Source of the DNA: Rhodonellum sp041748555
GTDB lineage: Bacteria; Bacteroidota; Bacteroidia; Cytophagales; Cyclobacteriaceae
Direction of reading: 5' to 3'
NCBI GenBank assembly: GCA_041748555.1
Contig: JBGTDA010000241.1
Location: 1 to 64,000 of the forward strand
DNA length: 64,000 bases
Shown: positions 26,088-34,928 of the stretch, one piece after another
Position numbering within the stretch: the first letter of the stretch is position 1
Layout: every line of letters starts with the position of its first letter
Notes under the pieces: generated by a model
What the model was told of the DNA's origin: nothing
Seen by the model: the letters and a program-made list of their open reading frames with translations, nothing else
The model's database searches: none
Program-made: the position numbers and the translations under genes

Positions 26088-27407
26088 ATGAAAAAGTTTA
26101 TCTCAACAGTTAAGAATATCTTCTCTATTGAAGACTTGAGAATCCGGATATTTAATACAATCGGCTTTTTGATTGTATTTAGATTGGGTTCTTTTGTCGT
26201 ATTGCCAGGGGTGGATCCTTCTAAGTTAGGAGACGCCCCGGAAGGTATATTTGGCTTGATTGATACATTCCTTGGAGGAGCATTCAGTAATGCCTCCATT
26301 TTTGGATTGGGTATCATGCCTTACATTTCTGCATCAATTGTGTTGCAGCTTTTGACGGTTGGGGTTCCTTATTTTCAGAAACTTCAAAAAGAAGGTGAAT
26401 CCGGTAGGAAACGAATAAATCAGATCACCCGTATATTGACAATTCTTATCACTGTTGCGCAAGGAGTAGGGTACATCACCGCTACAATTCTTCCTACAGG
26501 AGCTGTTATGGTAAGTACTTCCTTATTTATGTTCAGCTCATTGGTACTGCTTTCGGCAGGAACCATGTTCTGTATGTGGTTAGGTGAAAAAATAACCGAA
26601 AAGGGCATCGGAAACGGTATTTCAATGTTGATCATGATTGGTATCATTTCCCGTTTTCCAGGGGCTATCATTGCAGAAGGATTGTCTAAAGGAACCTCAG
26701 GTTTGCTTTTATTGATCATTGAAGCAGCTGTATTGTTCTTTGTTGTATTGGGAGTCGTCGCCCTGACAGAAGCTGTAAGAAGGATTCCGGTTCAATATGC
26801 CAAGCAGGTTGTGGGTGGTAAAGTTTATGGTGGTCAGAGGCAGTATATTCCTATCAAGGTAAATGCTTCAGGAGTTATGCCCATTATATTTGCCCAATCA
26901 CTTATGTTTCTCCCTGCACTTATAGCACAGATTTGGGCAGCTGAAAGTGATATTGCCAATTATATTGGAAGTACATTCAGTGATTTTACTTCATGGCAGT
27001 ACAACCTTGTTTTTGCCCTGATGATTATTCTCTTTACGTTTTTCTACACAGCTATAACGGTTAATCCCGAGCAGATTTCTGAGGATTTAAAACGTAATGG
27101 TGGATTTGTTCCGGGAATAAAACCCGGAGCTCCTACCTCTGAATTTATTGATAATATTATATCCAAAATAACCCTTCCGGGATCTATACTACTGGCAATT
27201 GTTGCGATTCTTCCCGCCTTTGCAATTATTGCAGGAGTCGGTAGTGAATTCGCCCAGTTCTACGGAGGAACATCCCTTTTGATTATGGTGGGTGTAATTA
27301 TGGATACATTGAGACAGATTGAAAGTTATTTGTTGATGAGACATTATGAAGGTATGATGAAGAGTGGGAATATGAAAAATAATCCGACTAATTTCGCAGT
27401 AGCTTGA
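26088..27407 (+). CDS. secY: Protein translocase channel subunit SecY
   Basis: SecY (439 aa) is the inner-membrane protein-conducting channel. About ten hydrophobic spans are visible, beginning near residue 20. The plug region and the family segments GIMPYISASIVLQLLTV (about residues 70-86) and cytoplasmic loop motif RRIPVQYAKQV are conserved. It lies inside the ribosomal operon between rplO and map; secE is at 1816. Confidence 0.98.
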   Translation: MKKFISTVKNIFSIEDLRIRIFNTIGFLIVFRLGSFVVLPGVDPSKLGDAPEGIFGLIDTFLGGAFSNASIFGLGIMPYISASIVLQLLTVGVPYFQKLQKEGESGRKRINQITRILTILITVAQGVGYITATILPTGAVMVSTSLFMFSSLVLLSAGTMFCMWLGEKITEKGIGNGISMLIMIGIISRFPGAIIAEGLSKGTSGLLLLIIEAAVLFFVVLGVVALTEAVRRIPVQYAKQVVGGKVYGGQRQYIPIKVNASGVMPIIFAQSLMFLPALIAQIWAAESDIANYIGSTFSDFTSWQYNLVFALMIILFTFFYTAITVNPEQISEDLKRNGGFVPGIKPGAPTSEFIDNIISKITLPGSILLAIVAILPAFAIIAGVGSEFAQFYGGTSLLIMVGVIMDTLRQIESYLLMRHYEGMMKSGNMKNNPTNFAVA

Positions 27408-27408
27408 T

Positions 27409-28182
27409 ATGATTCATTATAAGACTTTTGAGGAAGTCCAATTAATAAAAGAAAGTGCCCAGATTTTAGGCAAAGCTCATGGAGAAATTGCCAAAAATGT
27501 TAAAGAAGGGGTAAAGACCTCTTATTTGGACAAGATTGCAGAAGAATACATCCGGGATCATAAGGGTGTACCTTCTTTTAAAGGATATAACGGGTTCCCA
27601 TCTTCCCTTTGCATTTCAGTTAATGAAGTGGTGGTTCATGGATTTCCGGGAGAATATGTTTTGAAAGATGGCGATATAATCTCAATAGATTGTGGAGTCT
27701 TTCACCAAGGTTTTCATAGCGATTGCGCTTATACTTACCCTGTCGGTGAAGTTTCTCCCCAAGTATTGGCATTATTAAAAGCCACAAAAGAATCTTTATT
27801 TCTAGGTATTGAAAAAGCCTTGAAAGGCAACAGAGTTGGGGATATAGGTTATGCCATCCAAAAATTCATTGAATCAAAAGGTTACACTGTTGTCAGAGAA
27901 CTGGTAGGGCATGGTTTGGGAAAAAGCTTGCACGAAGCACCCGAAGTACCTAATTATGGAAAAAGAGGGAGTGGGCCTCTCCTCAATGATGGGATGGTCA
28001 TTGCCATCGAACCGATGATCAATTTGGGTACTCGCAATATTGTACAGGAAAGAGATGGTTGGACAATACGCACGGCAGACAGGAAACCATCTGCACATTA
28101 TGAACATACGGTGGCGATATTTCAAGATAGAACAGAAATATTGACCACTCACAAGTATATAGAAGAGAATTATAATTTCTAA
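27409..28182 (+). CDS. map: Type I methionine aminopeptidase
   Basis: This enzyme (257 aa) removes the initiator methionine from nascent proteins. The dinuclear-metal ligands are recognisable: Asp in SIDCGVFHQG and HSDCAYT, His in ELVGHGLGKSLHE, Glu in VIAIEPM and Glu in HYEHTVAI. No N-terminal extension is present. It follows secY by one base and precedes infA, a usual order in the phylum. Confidence 0.97.
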   Translation: MIHYKTFEEVQLIKESAQILGKAHGEIAKNVKEGVKTSYLDKIAEEYIRDHKGVPSFKGYNGFPSSLCISVNEVVVHGFPGEYVLKDGDIISIDCGVFHQGFHSDCAYTYPVGEVSPQVLALLKATKESLFLGIEKALKGNRVGDIGYAIQKFIESKGYTVVRELVGHGLGKSLHEAPEVPNYGKRGSGPLLNDGMVIAIEPMINLGTRNIVQERDGWTIRTADRKPSAHYEHTVAIFQDRTEILTTHKYIEENYNF

Positions 28183-28184
28183 AT

Positions 28185-28403
28185 ATGGCTAAACAGACAT
28201 CTATTGAACAGGATGGAACAATAATAGAAGCATTGTCAAATGCTATGTTTAAAGTAGAACTGGAAAATGGACATCAGTTAATTGCCCATATATCCGGAAA
28301 AATGAGAATGAATTACATTAAGATTCTTCCAGGTGATAAAGTAAAATTGGAACTGTCACCCTACGATCTTTCTAAAGGTAGAATTGTTTATAGATACAAA
28401 TAA
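28185..28403 (+). CDS. infA: Translation initiation factor IF-1
   Basis: IF-1 (72 aa) is an OB-fold protein that occupies the A site during initiation. The segments DGTIIEALSNAMFKVELENG and GDKVKLELSPYDLSKGRIVYR cover the whole family. Two bases behind map. Confidence 0.98.
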   Translation: MAKQTSIEQDGTIIEALSNAMFKVELENGHQLIAHISGKMRMNYIKILPGDKVKLELSPYDLSKGRIVYRYK

Positions 28404-28409
28404 ATTGTC

Positions 28410-28526
28410 ATGAAAGTTAAGACATCGATAAAAAAAAGAAGTGTTGACTGTAAAATCATCCGGAGAAAAGGAAAACTTTACGTGATCAACAAGAAAAATC
28501 CTAAGTACAAACAAAGACAAGGTTAA
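28410..28526 (+). CDS. rpmJ: 50S ribosomal protein L36, zinc-ligand-poor type
   Basis: Translation from ATG 28410 gives a 38-aa protein starting MKVKTSIKKRSVDCKIIRRK and ending KNPKYKQRQG. Compared with E. coli L36, the zinc ligands C11, C27 and H33 are replaced by Ser, Asn and Tyr; only C14 remains, so zinc is probably not bound. It fills the gap between infA and rpsM. Confidence 0.95.
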   Translation: MKVKTSIKKRSVDCKIIRRKGKLYVINKKNPKYKQRQG

Positions 28527-28528
28527 TT

Positions 28529-28906
28529 ATGGCAAGAATTGCAGGTGTTGACATACCAGACAACAAACGCGGCGAAATTGGTTTGACCTATATCTTCGGA
28601 ATCGGAAGAAGTGCCGCCAAAAAAATCCTTGCGAAAGCAGGAATTTCTTTAGACAAGAAAGCAGGGGAGTGGGATGATGATGAATCTACCGCTATCAGAA
28701 ACATTATAGCTGAAGAATTCAGAACTGAAGGTGTACTGAAATCCGAGATTCAGTTGAACATCAAAAGGTTGATGGATATAGGTTGTTACAGAGGTTTGCG
28801 ACACCGTAAGGGTCTTCCTGTAAGGGGTCAAGGAACCAAGAACAATGCTAGAACAAGAAAAGGTAAGAGAAAAACCGTTGCCAACAAGAAAAAAGCAACT
28901 AAATAA
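28529..28906 (+). CDS. rpsM: 30S ribosomal protein S13
   Basis: S13 (125 aa) lies in the 30S head and contacts P-site tRNA and L5. MARIAGVDIPDNKRGEIGLT begins it, and the basic C-terminal tail includes RGLRHRKGLPVRGQ. Two bases behind rpmJ. Confidence 0.98.
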   Translation: MARIAGVDIPDNKRGEIGLTYIFGIGRSAAKKILAKAGISLDKKAGEWDDDESTAIRNIIAEEFRTEGVLKSEIQLNIKRLMDIGCYRGLRHRKGLPVRGQGTKNNARTRKGKRKTVANKKKATK

Positions 28907-28921
28907 ATCTTGATTTAGATT

Positions 28922-29320
28922 ATGGCTCAGAAAAGAAACGATAAAGCTAAAGGTAAAAAGAGAGTAGTTAAAGTAGAGGCGGTAGGTCAAGCACATATCA
29001 AAGCATCCTTTAATAACATAATCATCTCTATTACCAACAATTCAGGTCAGGTGATATCCTGGGCTTCTGCCGGTAAAATGGGTTTCAGAGGTTCAAAAAA
29101 GAATACTCCCTATGCCGCTCAAATGGCAGCCCAGAACTGCGGTCAGGTAGCATATGACTTAGGATTAAGAAAAGTTGAAGTATTTGTTAAAGGTCCCGGA
29201 TCTGGTAGAGAATCTGCCATCAGAACCTTACAAAATGTAGGTTTAGATGTAACTACGATTGTAGATGTGACCCCACTTCCGCATAATGGTTGTCGTCCTC
29301 CAAAACGTAGAAGAGTTTAA
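28922..29320 (+). CDS. rpsK: 30S ribosomal protein S11
   Basis: S11 (132 aa) lines the 30S platform near the Shine-Dalgarno/anti-SD helix. The motifs FNNIIISITNNSGQVISWAS and PHNGCRPPKRRRV at the end are diagnostic. Genes of this window show no strong SD sequences, as is usual for Bacteroidota. Confidence 0.98.
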   Translation: MAQKRNDKAKGKKRVVKVEAVGQAHIKASFNNIIISITNNSGQVISWASAGKMGFRGSKKNTPYAAQMAAQNCGQVAYDLGLRKVEVFVKGPGSGRESAIRTLQNVGLDVTTIVDVTPLPHNGCRPPKRRRV

Positions 29321-29341
29321 TTTATTAAATGTAGATAAAAC

Positions 29342-29947
29342 ATGGCTAGATATAGAGGTCCAAAGGCAAAGATTGCCAGAAAATTCGGTGAGCCAATTGA
29401 AGGGCATAGCAAGGTTCTTCAAAAGAAAAACTATCCTCCGGGAATGCACGGTAGGGGTAGAAGAAAAAAACAGTCTGAATATGCGATTCAGCTGGCCGAA
29501 AAGCAAAAAGCAAAATATATATATGGAGTCCTGGAAAGACAATTTGCCAAGATGTTCGGCATAGCATCCAGAAAGCAAGGAATTACAGGTGAAAACCTAC
29601 TTCAATTGCTGGAAGCTCGTTTAGACAACACCGTTTATAGATTAGGTATAGCGCCTACAAGAAGGGGTGCCCGACAACTGGTTTCTCACAAGCATATTCT
29701 TGTAAACGGAGAAGTGGTGAATATCCCTTCTTATACCTTAAAACCCGGTGATGTTGTAGCTGTAAGAGAGCGATCCAAATCTCTTGAGGCAATAACCACA
29801 AGCCTGGCAGGTAGGAATATCAACCGTTATCCTTGGTTAGAGTGGGATAACACTGCTTTGGCAGGTAAATTTGTAAGTATTCCGACCCGAGATGATATTC
29901 CTGAAAATATAAAGGAACAATTGATTGTCGAACTTTACTCTAAGTAA
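29342..29947 (+). CDS. rpsD: 30S ribosomal protein S4
   Basis: S4 (201 aa) is a primary 16S-binding protein. It starts MARYRGPKAKIARKFGEPI, lacks an N-terminal zinc cluster, and carries the S4 RNA-binding domain (LDNTVYRLGIAPTRRGARQL, about residues 95-114). Another frame over this segment is open by chance and is rejected. Confidence 0.98.
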   Translation: MARYRGPKAKIARKFGEPIEGHSKVLQKKNYPPGMHGRGRRKKQSEYAIQLAEKQKAKYIYGVLERQFAKMFGIASRKQGITGENLLQLLEARLDNTVYRLGIAPTRRGARQLVSHKHILVNGEVVNIPSYTLKPGDVVAVRERSKSLEAITTSLAGRNINRYPWLEWDNTALAGKFVSIPTRDDIPENIKEQLIVELYSK

Positions 29948-29979
29948 TAATAAACTTTCTGACTTTAAAGAACTAATAT

Positions 29980-30969
29980 ATGTCCATACTAGCATTTCAA
30001 ATGCCCGAAAAAGTGGTGATGGAAAAAGCGGACGATTTTCATGGTCTGTTTACTTTCAAACCACTAGAAAAGGGTTATGGGGTCACCATTGGTAATGCCT
30101 TGAGGAGAATTTTGCTGTCTTCATTGGAAGGTTATGCCATTACATCCGTAAAACTTCCGGGTGTGGTCCATGAATTTTCCGCCATTGAAGGGGTTGTGGA
30201 GGATGTTACTGATATTATCCTTAATCTAAAGCAAGTAAGATTCAAAAAGGTACATGATGCCATTGATAGCAAAATTACAGTTGAGGTTAAAAACCAAACT
30301 GTCGTGACTGCCGGTGATATCGCCAATTTTACCACCTCCTTTGAAGTACTGAATCCCGAATTGGTTATTTGCCATCTTGATAATTCAAAAAGTCTGGAGA
30401 TTGAACTTACAGTTGAAAAAGGAAGAGGATATCTCCCTGCTGAGGAATCCAAACCAAAGGAACAGGTATTTGGGGTTATCCCCATTGATGCCATCTTCAC
30501 ACCGATCAAAAATGTAAAATACAGTGTTGAAAACACCCGTGTTGAACAAAAAACGGACTTTGAAAAATTAATATTAGAAGTGAATACTGACGGCTCAATC
30601 CATCCGGAAAAAGCCTTGCAGGAATCTGCTAAAATATTGATCCAACATTTTATGTTGTTTTCTGATCAAACTATGGTATTGGATTCAACAGGCGTTGCAG
30701 AACCTGAACCAATCGATGAAGAGTTTCTTCATATGAGAAAACTTTTGAAAACCTCTCTTGGTGATCTGGATCTTTCAGTTCGCGCATTTAACTGTCTTAA
30801 GGCAGCAGATGTGAAGAGCCTCGGAGATCTTGCCAGGTTGGAGATTTCGGATATGATGAAATTCAGAAACTTCGGAAAAAAGTCCTTGGCGGAATTAGAG
30901 CAATTGATTCAGGAAAAAGGATTAACCTTTGGGATGGATTTATCTAAGTATAAACTTGATGAAGATTAA
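29980..30969 (+). CDS. rpoA: DNA-directed RNA polymerase subunit alpha
   Basis: Alpha (329 aa) dimerises to start polymerase assembly. The N-terminal domain has KGYGVTIGNALRRILLSSLE (about residues 33-52); the C-terminal domain, which binds UP elements and activators, includes SVRAFNCLKAADVKSLGDLA and FRNFGKKSLAEL. It lies between rpsD and rplQ as in the alpha operon. Confidence 0.98.
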   Translation: MSILAFQMPEKVVMEKADDFHGLFTFKPLEKGYGVTIGNALRRILLSSLEGYAITSVKLPGVVHEFSAIEGVVEDVTDIILNLKQVRFKKVHDAIDSKITVEVKNQTVVTAGDIANFTTSFEVLNPELVICHLDNSKSLEIELTVEKGRGYLPAEESKPKEQVFGVIPIDAIFTPIKNVKYSVENTRVEQKTDFEKLILEVNTDGSIHPEKALQESAKILIQHFMLFSDQTMVLDSTGVAEPEPIDEEFLHMRKLLKTSLGDLDLSVRAFNCLKAADVKSLGDLARLEISDMMKFRNFGKKSLAELEQLIQEKGLTFGMDLSKYKLDED

Positions 30970-30975
30970 ATTAAC

Positions 30976-31539
30976 ATGAGACACGGTAAGAAATTTAACC
31001 ACCTTGGTAGGACAGCTAGCCATAGAAGAGCGATGCTTTCCAATATGGCCACTTCCCTTATTCTTCACAAGCGTATTTCTACAACGCTTGCAAAGGCAAA
31101 GGAATTAAGAAAATATATAGAGCCTCTAATTACAAGGGCTAAAGAAGATACAACCCACAACAGAAGAATTGCCTTCTCTTATCTGCAAAGTAAGGAGGCA
31201 ATAAAAGCTCTTTTTGGTGAGGTTATTGAGAAAATCGGAACCAGACCGGGAGGTTACGCCCGAATTATCAAAACTGACTTCAGATTGGGTGATAATGCTG
31301 AGATGTGCATTATTGAGCTGGTGGATTTTAATGAGTTGATGCTGAATGAAGCTAAACCTGCTAAAAAGACCACAAGAAGAAGTAGAAGAGGTTCTGGAAG
31401 TGCAGCTGCTGAATCTGCTCCAAAATCGGAAACTACTTCTTCTAAATCTGAGGCTTCAACCCAAGAGGCCCAAGCCAAAGAGCCGAAAGCCGAAGAGCCT
31501 AAAGAGGAAGATAAAAAAGATCAAAACGATGAAGCGTAA
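30976..31539 (+). CDS. rplQ: 50S ribosomal protein L17 with extended acidic/basic tail
   Basis: L17 (187 aa). Residues 1-120 are the standard L17 fold (MRHGKKFNHLGRTASHRRAM, RPGGYARIIKTDFRLGD). After about residue 127 comes a low-complexity Ala/Ser/Lys/Glu tail of some 60 residues; E. coli L17 ends close to where it begins. Similar tails are common in Bacteroidota L17, and their role is unknown. It is the last gene of the operon and is followed by a terminator. Confidence 0.97.
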   Translation: MRHGKKFNHLGRTASHRRAMLSNMATSLILHKRISTTLAKAKELRKYIEPLITRAKEDTTHNRRIAFSYLQSKEAIKALFGEVIEKIGTRPGGYARIIKTDFRLGDNAEMCIIELVDFNELMLNEAKPAKKTTRRSRRGSGSAAAESAPKSETTSSKSEASTQEAQAKEPKAEEPKEEDKKDQNDEA

Positions 31540-31560
31540 GCTAGACTCATTAGTGATTTT

Positions 31561-31597
31561 AAAAGGGGATTGGACTTTGGTTCAGTCCCCTTTTTTT
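31561..31597 (+). terminator. Rho-independent terminator after rplQ
   Basis: AAAAGGGGA at 31561-31569 pairs with TCCCCTTTT at 31586-31594; the stem extends inward through wobble pairs and ends in a long T run. It closes the S10/spc/alpha unit. Confidence 0.85.
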
Positions 31598-31639
31598 GTT
31601 TCGGTGGAGATATATTAAGGCTTCTTCTGATAAAATTCT

Positions 31640-31647
31640 TAAATTTG
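31640..31647 (+). promoter_or_regulatory. Possible -7 element upstream of carA
   Basis: TAAATTTG matches TAnnTTTG and lies 17 bases before the carA ATG. No convincing TTTG is found at the -33 position, so this is tentative. Confidence 0.3.
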
Positions 31648-31664
31648 AAAACTTAAAACTTAAC

Positions 31665-32762
31665 ATGAAAAAACAAAAAGCGACACTTCTCTTAGCAGAC
31701 GGAACTGTTTTTCAGGGAAGTTTAATTGGAAAACCGGGCACCAACGGTGGGGAAATCTGCTTCAACACCGGGATGACCGGATATCAGGAAATATATACTG
31801 ACCCATCCTATACAGGTCAAATCATTGTGACGACCACATCCCACATTGGAAATTACGGGGTAATAAATGATGAGGAGGAATCGGACCGTCCATTGATTGC
31901 GGGAATTGTGGTTAATAATTTTTCAGAAATACACAGTAGAGTGGATGCCATTGGAACCTTACAGGATTACCTGGTAACAAACGGTATCAGCGGAATTGCG
32001 GATATTGATACTCGTAAACTGGTTAAACATATTCGTTCCCAAGGTGCTATGAATGCAATTATAAGCTCTGAATATGAAGACAATCCTGAAGGGTTAAAAG
32101 CAGAACTGGACAAGGTCCCGGATATGGTGGGACTTGAACTTTCCTCCCAGGTGAGTACAAAGGAATCCTATTATATGGGAGAAGAATCAGCTCCAATTAA
32201 AATAGCCTGTTTGGATTTTGGGATCAAAAAAAATATCCTAAAAAGTCTAGCTAGCAGGGGGGTATATTGTAAAGTTTTCCCTGCAAAAACTAAATTGGAA
32301 GAAATGGAAAGCTGGAAACCGGATGGTTATTTTCTTTCAAACGGACCGGGTGACCCTGCAGTTATGGATTATGCGGTGGATACTACAAAAGATATTCTGC
32401 AAACAGGAAAGCCACTTTTTGGTATCTGCCTGGGACATCAGCTTTTGGCAGAAGCCTGTGGAATTTCAACCTATAAAATGCATCATGGACATAGAGGATT
32501 GAATCATCCCATAAAGAATCTTCTCACCGGTAAAAGCGAAATTACCTCTCAAAATCATGGGTTTTCCGTCACCAGAGAGGATGTGGAGAAAAGTGATAAT
32601 GTTCAAATCACTCATGTACACCTAAATGACAATACTGTCGCAGGCATACGGATAAAGGATAAACCCGCATTTTCTGTCCAATATCATCCTGAATCATCAC
32701 CCGGACCTCATGACTCGAGGTATTTATTTGATGACTTTCTTTCTTCAATCAAAAAAAATTAA
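31665..32762 (+). CDS. carA: Carbamoyl-phosphate synthase small subunit
   Basis: The glutaminase subunit (365 aa) supplies ammonia to CarB for carbamoyl phosphate, used in pyrimidine and arginine synthesis. The ATG at 31665 gives MKKQKATLLLADGTVFQGSL, the family start; the longer open frame reaching 31596 overlaps the rplQ terminator. The class-I amidotransferase domain has the catalytic Cys in FGICLGHQLLAEACG (about residues 249-263) and His/Glu in YHPESSPGPHDS. carB is not adjacent. eno follows after 22 bases. Confidence 0.96.
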   Translation: MKKQKATLLLADGTVFQGSLIGKPGTNGGEICFNTGMTGYQEIYTDPSYTGQIIVTTTSHIGNYGVINDEEESDRPLIAGIVVNNFSEIHSRVDAIGTLQDYLVTNGISGIADIDTRKLVKHIRSQGAMNAIISSEYEDNPEGLKAELDKVPDMVGLELSSQVSTKESYYMGEESAPIKIACLDFGIKKNILKSLASRGVYCKVFPAKTKLEEMESWKPDGYFLSNGPGDPAVMDYAVDTTKDILQTGKPLFGICLGHQLLAEACGISTYKMHHGHRGLNHPIKNLLTGKSEITSQNHGFSVTREDVEKSDNVQITHVHLNDNTVAGIRIKDKPAFSVQYHPESSPGPHDSRYLFDDFLSSIKKN

Positions 32763-32784
32763 AACCTAATAAACTTTTAAAATT

Positions 32785-34062
32785 ATGACATTGATTCAAT
32801 CTATTCATGCAAGACAAATTTTAGATTCCAGAGGAAATCCCACTGTGGAAGTGGATGTGTTTACCGAAAACGGAGCTTTTGGCAGAGCAGCTGTACCTAG
32901 TGGAGCTTCAACAGGTGTCAATGAGGCAGTTGAACTCCGTGATGGAGACAAAACTAAATATCTAGGAAAAGGCGTGTTAAAAGCTGTTTCCAATGTGAAT
33001 GATATTATTGCTCCTGAGTTGGTGGGTATGGATGTTTTTGAGCAAAATCTGATCGACAAAATTATGATAGGTCTTGATGGAACTCCCAACAAAAGTAAAT
33101 TAGGTGCAAATGCTATTTTAGGTGTTTCATTGGCAGTAGCCAAAGCTGCTGCGATGGAATCAGGTCAGCCACTTTATAGATATATCGGCGGTGTAAATGC
33201 AAATACCCTTCCTGTTCCTATGATGAATATCATCAATGGTGGCTCTCACTCAGATGCCCCTATAGCTTTTCAGGAGTTTATGGTCCGACCGGTTGGTGCT
33301 CCGAGCTTTTCTGAAGCAATCAGAATGGGCGCTGAAATATTCCATCACCTGAAAAAAATACTTCATGATAAAAGCCTTAGCACATCGGTAGGTGATGAAG
33401 GTGGCTTTGCTCCAAATTTCTCCGGTGGTACTGAAGAGGCATTGGGTTGTATTCTTGATGCCATTAAAAATGCCGGATATAAAGCCGGGGATGATGTTAC
33501 CATTGCATTGGATTGTGCTGCTTCGGAATTCTATAAGGATGGAAAATATGACTACAAAAAGTTTGAGGGCGATACCGGTAAAATCAGAAGTAGGGAAGAG
33601 CAGGTGGAATATCTAACTGAACTCTCCGAAAAATATCCGATAGATTCTATTGAAGATGGTTTTGCAGAGGAAGACTGGGAAGGTTGGGCAATGCTTACCG
33701 CTAAAATCGGTGACAAAATTCAGTTGGTAGGTGATGATCTTTTTGTCACCAATGTAAAATTCCTTCAAAGAGGTATAGAGGAAAAATCGGCTAATTCTAT
33801 ATTGATCAAAGTAAATCAAATAGGTACCCTGACTGAGACCTTAGATGCAATTGCACTTGCTCACAAAGCCGGCTTTACAACTGTGATGTCCCATAGGTCC
33901 GGTGAAACAGAGGATTCAACCATTGCTGATTTGGCTGTTGCTGCAAACTGTGGTCAGATCAAAACGGGTTCTGCTTCCAGATCTGATAGAATGGCAAAAT
34001 ATAACCAATTGTTGCGGATTGAAGAGCAGTTGGGTGAATCTGCTTATTTTCCGGGGAAGTAG
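32785..34062 (+). CDS. eno: Enolase
   Basis: Enolase (425 aa) interconverts 2-phosphoglycerate and phosphoenolpyruvate in glycolysis. Conserved segments are ARQILDSRGNPTVEVDV near the N-terminus, NGGSHSD, SVGDEGGFAPN, the metal-binding IEDGFAEEDW, the catalytic Lys segment LIKVNQIGTLTET and SHRSGETEDSTIADLAV. It follows carA closely and may share its transcript. A strong palindromic terminator lies behind it. Confidence 0.98.
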   Translation: MTLIQSIHARQILDSRGNPTVEVDVFTENGAFGRAAVPSGASTGVNEAVELRDGDKTKYLGKGVLKAVSNVNDIIAPELVGMDVFEQNLIDKIMIGLDGTPNKSKLGANAILGVSLAVAKAAAMESGQPLYRYIGGVNANTLPVPMMNIINGGSHSDAPIAFQEFMVRPVGAPSFSEAIRMGAEIFHHLKKILHDKSLSTSVGDEGGFAPNFSGGTEEALGCILDAIKNAGYKAGDDVTIALDCAASEFYKDGKYDYKKFEGDTGKIRSREEQVEYLTELSEKYPIDSIEDGFAEEDWEGWAMLTAKIGDKIQLVGDDLFVTNVKFLQRGIEEKSANSILIKVNQIGTLTETLDAIALAHKAGFTTVMSHRSGETEDSTIADLAVAANCGQIKTGSASRSDRMAKYNQLLRIEEQLGESAYFPGK

Positions 34063-34090
34063 GCTTTATAGAGTAATAAAACAACAGAAA

Positions 34091-34122
34091 ACAAAAAGGC
34101 AGCTGATCAGCTGCCTTTTTGT
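34091..34122. terminator. Bidirectional terminator between eno and the GMC oxidoreductase pair
   Basis: A perfect 32-bp palindrome (34091-34106 with 34107-34122) with A-run and T-run flanks. It can terminate eno on the plus strand and serve the convergent gene ending at 34214 on the minus strand. Confidence 0.8.
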
Positions 34123-34213
34123 TGTTTTCATATGGACAATTTTTACCCTTCCAATCTTTAGTTTTCTGCGTTTGATTCCACCTGAATAGGTTTAGGTTTT
34201 ATCATTGACTAGA

Positions 34214-34918
34214 CTATCCCATCAGGTTTCCTTCGCTATCCCATTGTGCTAGTTGCCCACGTTTCTCAGGATTTAAATAAACAGGTATATACTTTTCATC
34301 ATATTTGAAACCGTGTTTTTGCATAACATCTTCAGGAACACCATCCCAAACATTGGGTTGATTGCCCATGTAACCTAAATATTTTATCCCGGTTTCCGAG
34401 GTGAAGTATCCTGTTGAAGTTAGGTTTCTGAGCATGTTGAAAAACATAACTCCTCCTTCCATTTCAGGTTGTGCTTTTTCCGGCCATGCTATTTGATCAA
34501 TAATTGCCAGTCGTTCTGATCCTGAAAGATCCAAAAAAAGCTTTCCATAAAGATCTTCGCTATAATGATCCAGCCACATTAGTCCGCCTCTCATCGGAGT
34601 TTGATAGCCTGGACTGTCTTTCATCATAAACTCAATAAAATCCGGTACACCCGCTTCGGTTGCACTGCCGGAGTCATCTCCTTTTGGCATAATGATATCA
34701 ACCAGCACATCTATTTTTTTTCTTTCATCATCAGTAAAAAATTTTCCGGAAAGTAAACGCTGATCCCTTTCAATTTCTTCTTCTATCCTTCCACCGATCT
34801 TACCACCGATTTGTGGAGAGTATTCCAGTTGCTTTTCTTCTGGACTACAGGAGGTCAATAAAAATCCGGAAGCCAATGTTCCTGTGAAAAGGAGCTTGAG
34901 GTTTTCTCTTCTGTTCAT
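34214..34918 (-). CDS. Gluconate 2-dehydrogenase subunit 3-like lipoprotein
   Basis: A 234-aa protein of the gluconate 2-dehydrogenase subunit 3 family, the small gamma subunit that chaperones or couples a GMC-type flavoprotein dehydrogenase. The N-terminus has a twin-arginine-like RRENLKLLF and then a lipobox ending LLTSC (Cys24), so export as a folded complex with the flavoprotein and lipid anchoring are plausible. The family body runs from DDERKKIDVLVDIIMP onward. It lies 10 bases behind the GMC gene and is surely co-transcribed. The substrate cannot be told from sequence. Confidence 0.85.
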   Translation of the reverse strand: MNRRENLKLLFTGTLASGFLLTSCSPEEKQLEYSPQIGGKIGGRIEEEIERDQRLLSGKFFTDDERKKIDVLVDIIMPKGDDSGSATEAGVPDFIEFMMKDSPGYQTPMRGGLMWLDHYSEDLYGKLFLDLSGSERLAIIDQIAWPEKAQPEMEGGVMFFNMLRNLTSTGYFTSETGIKYLGYMGNQPNVWDGVPEDVMQKHGFKYDEKYIPVYLNPEKRGQLAQWDSEGNLMG

Positions 34919-34928
34919 ATTTCCGCTT

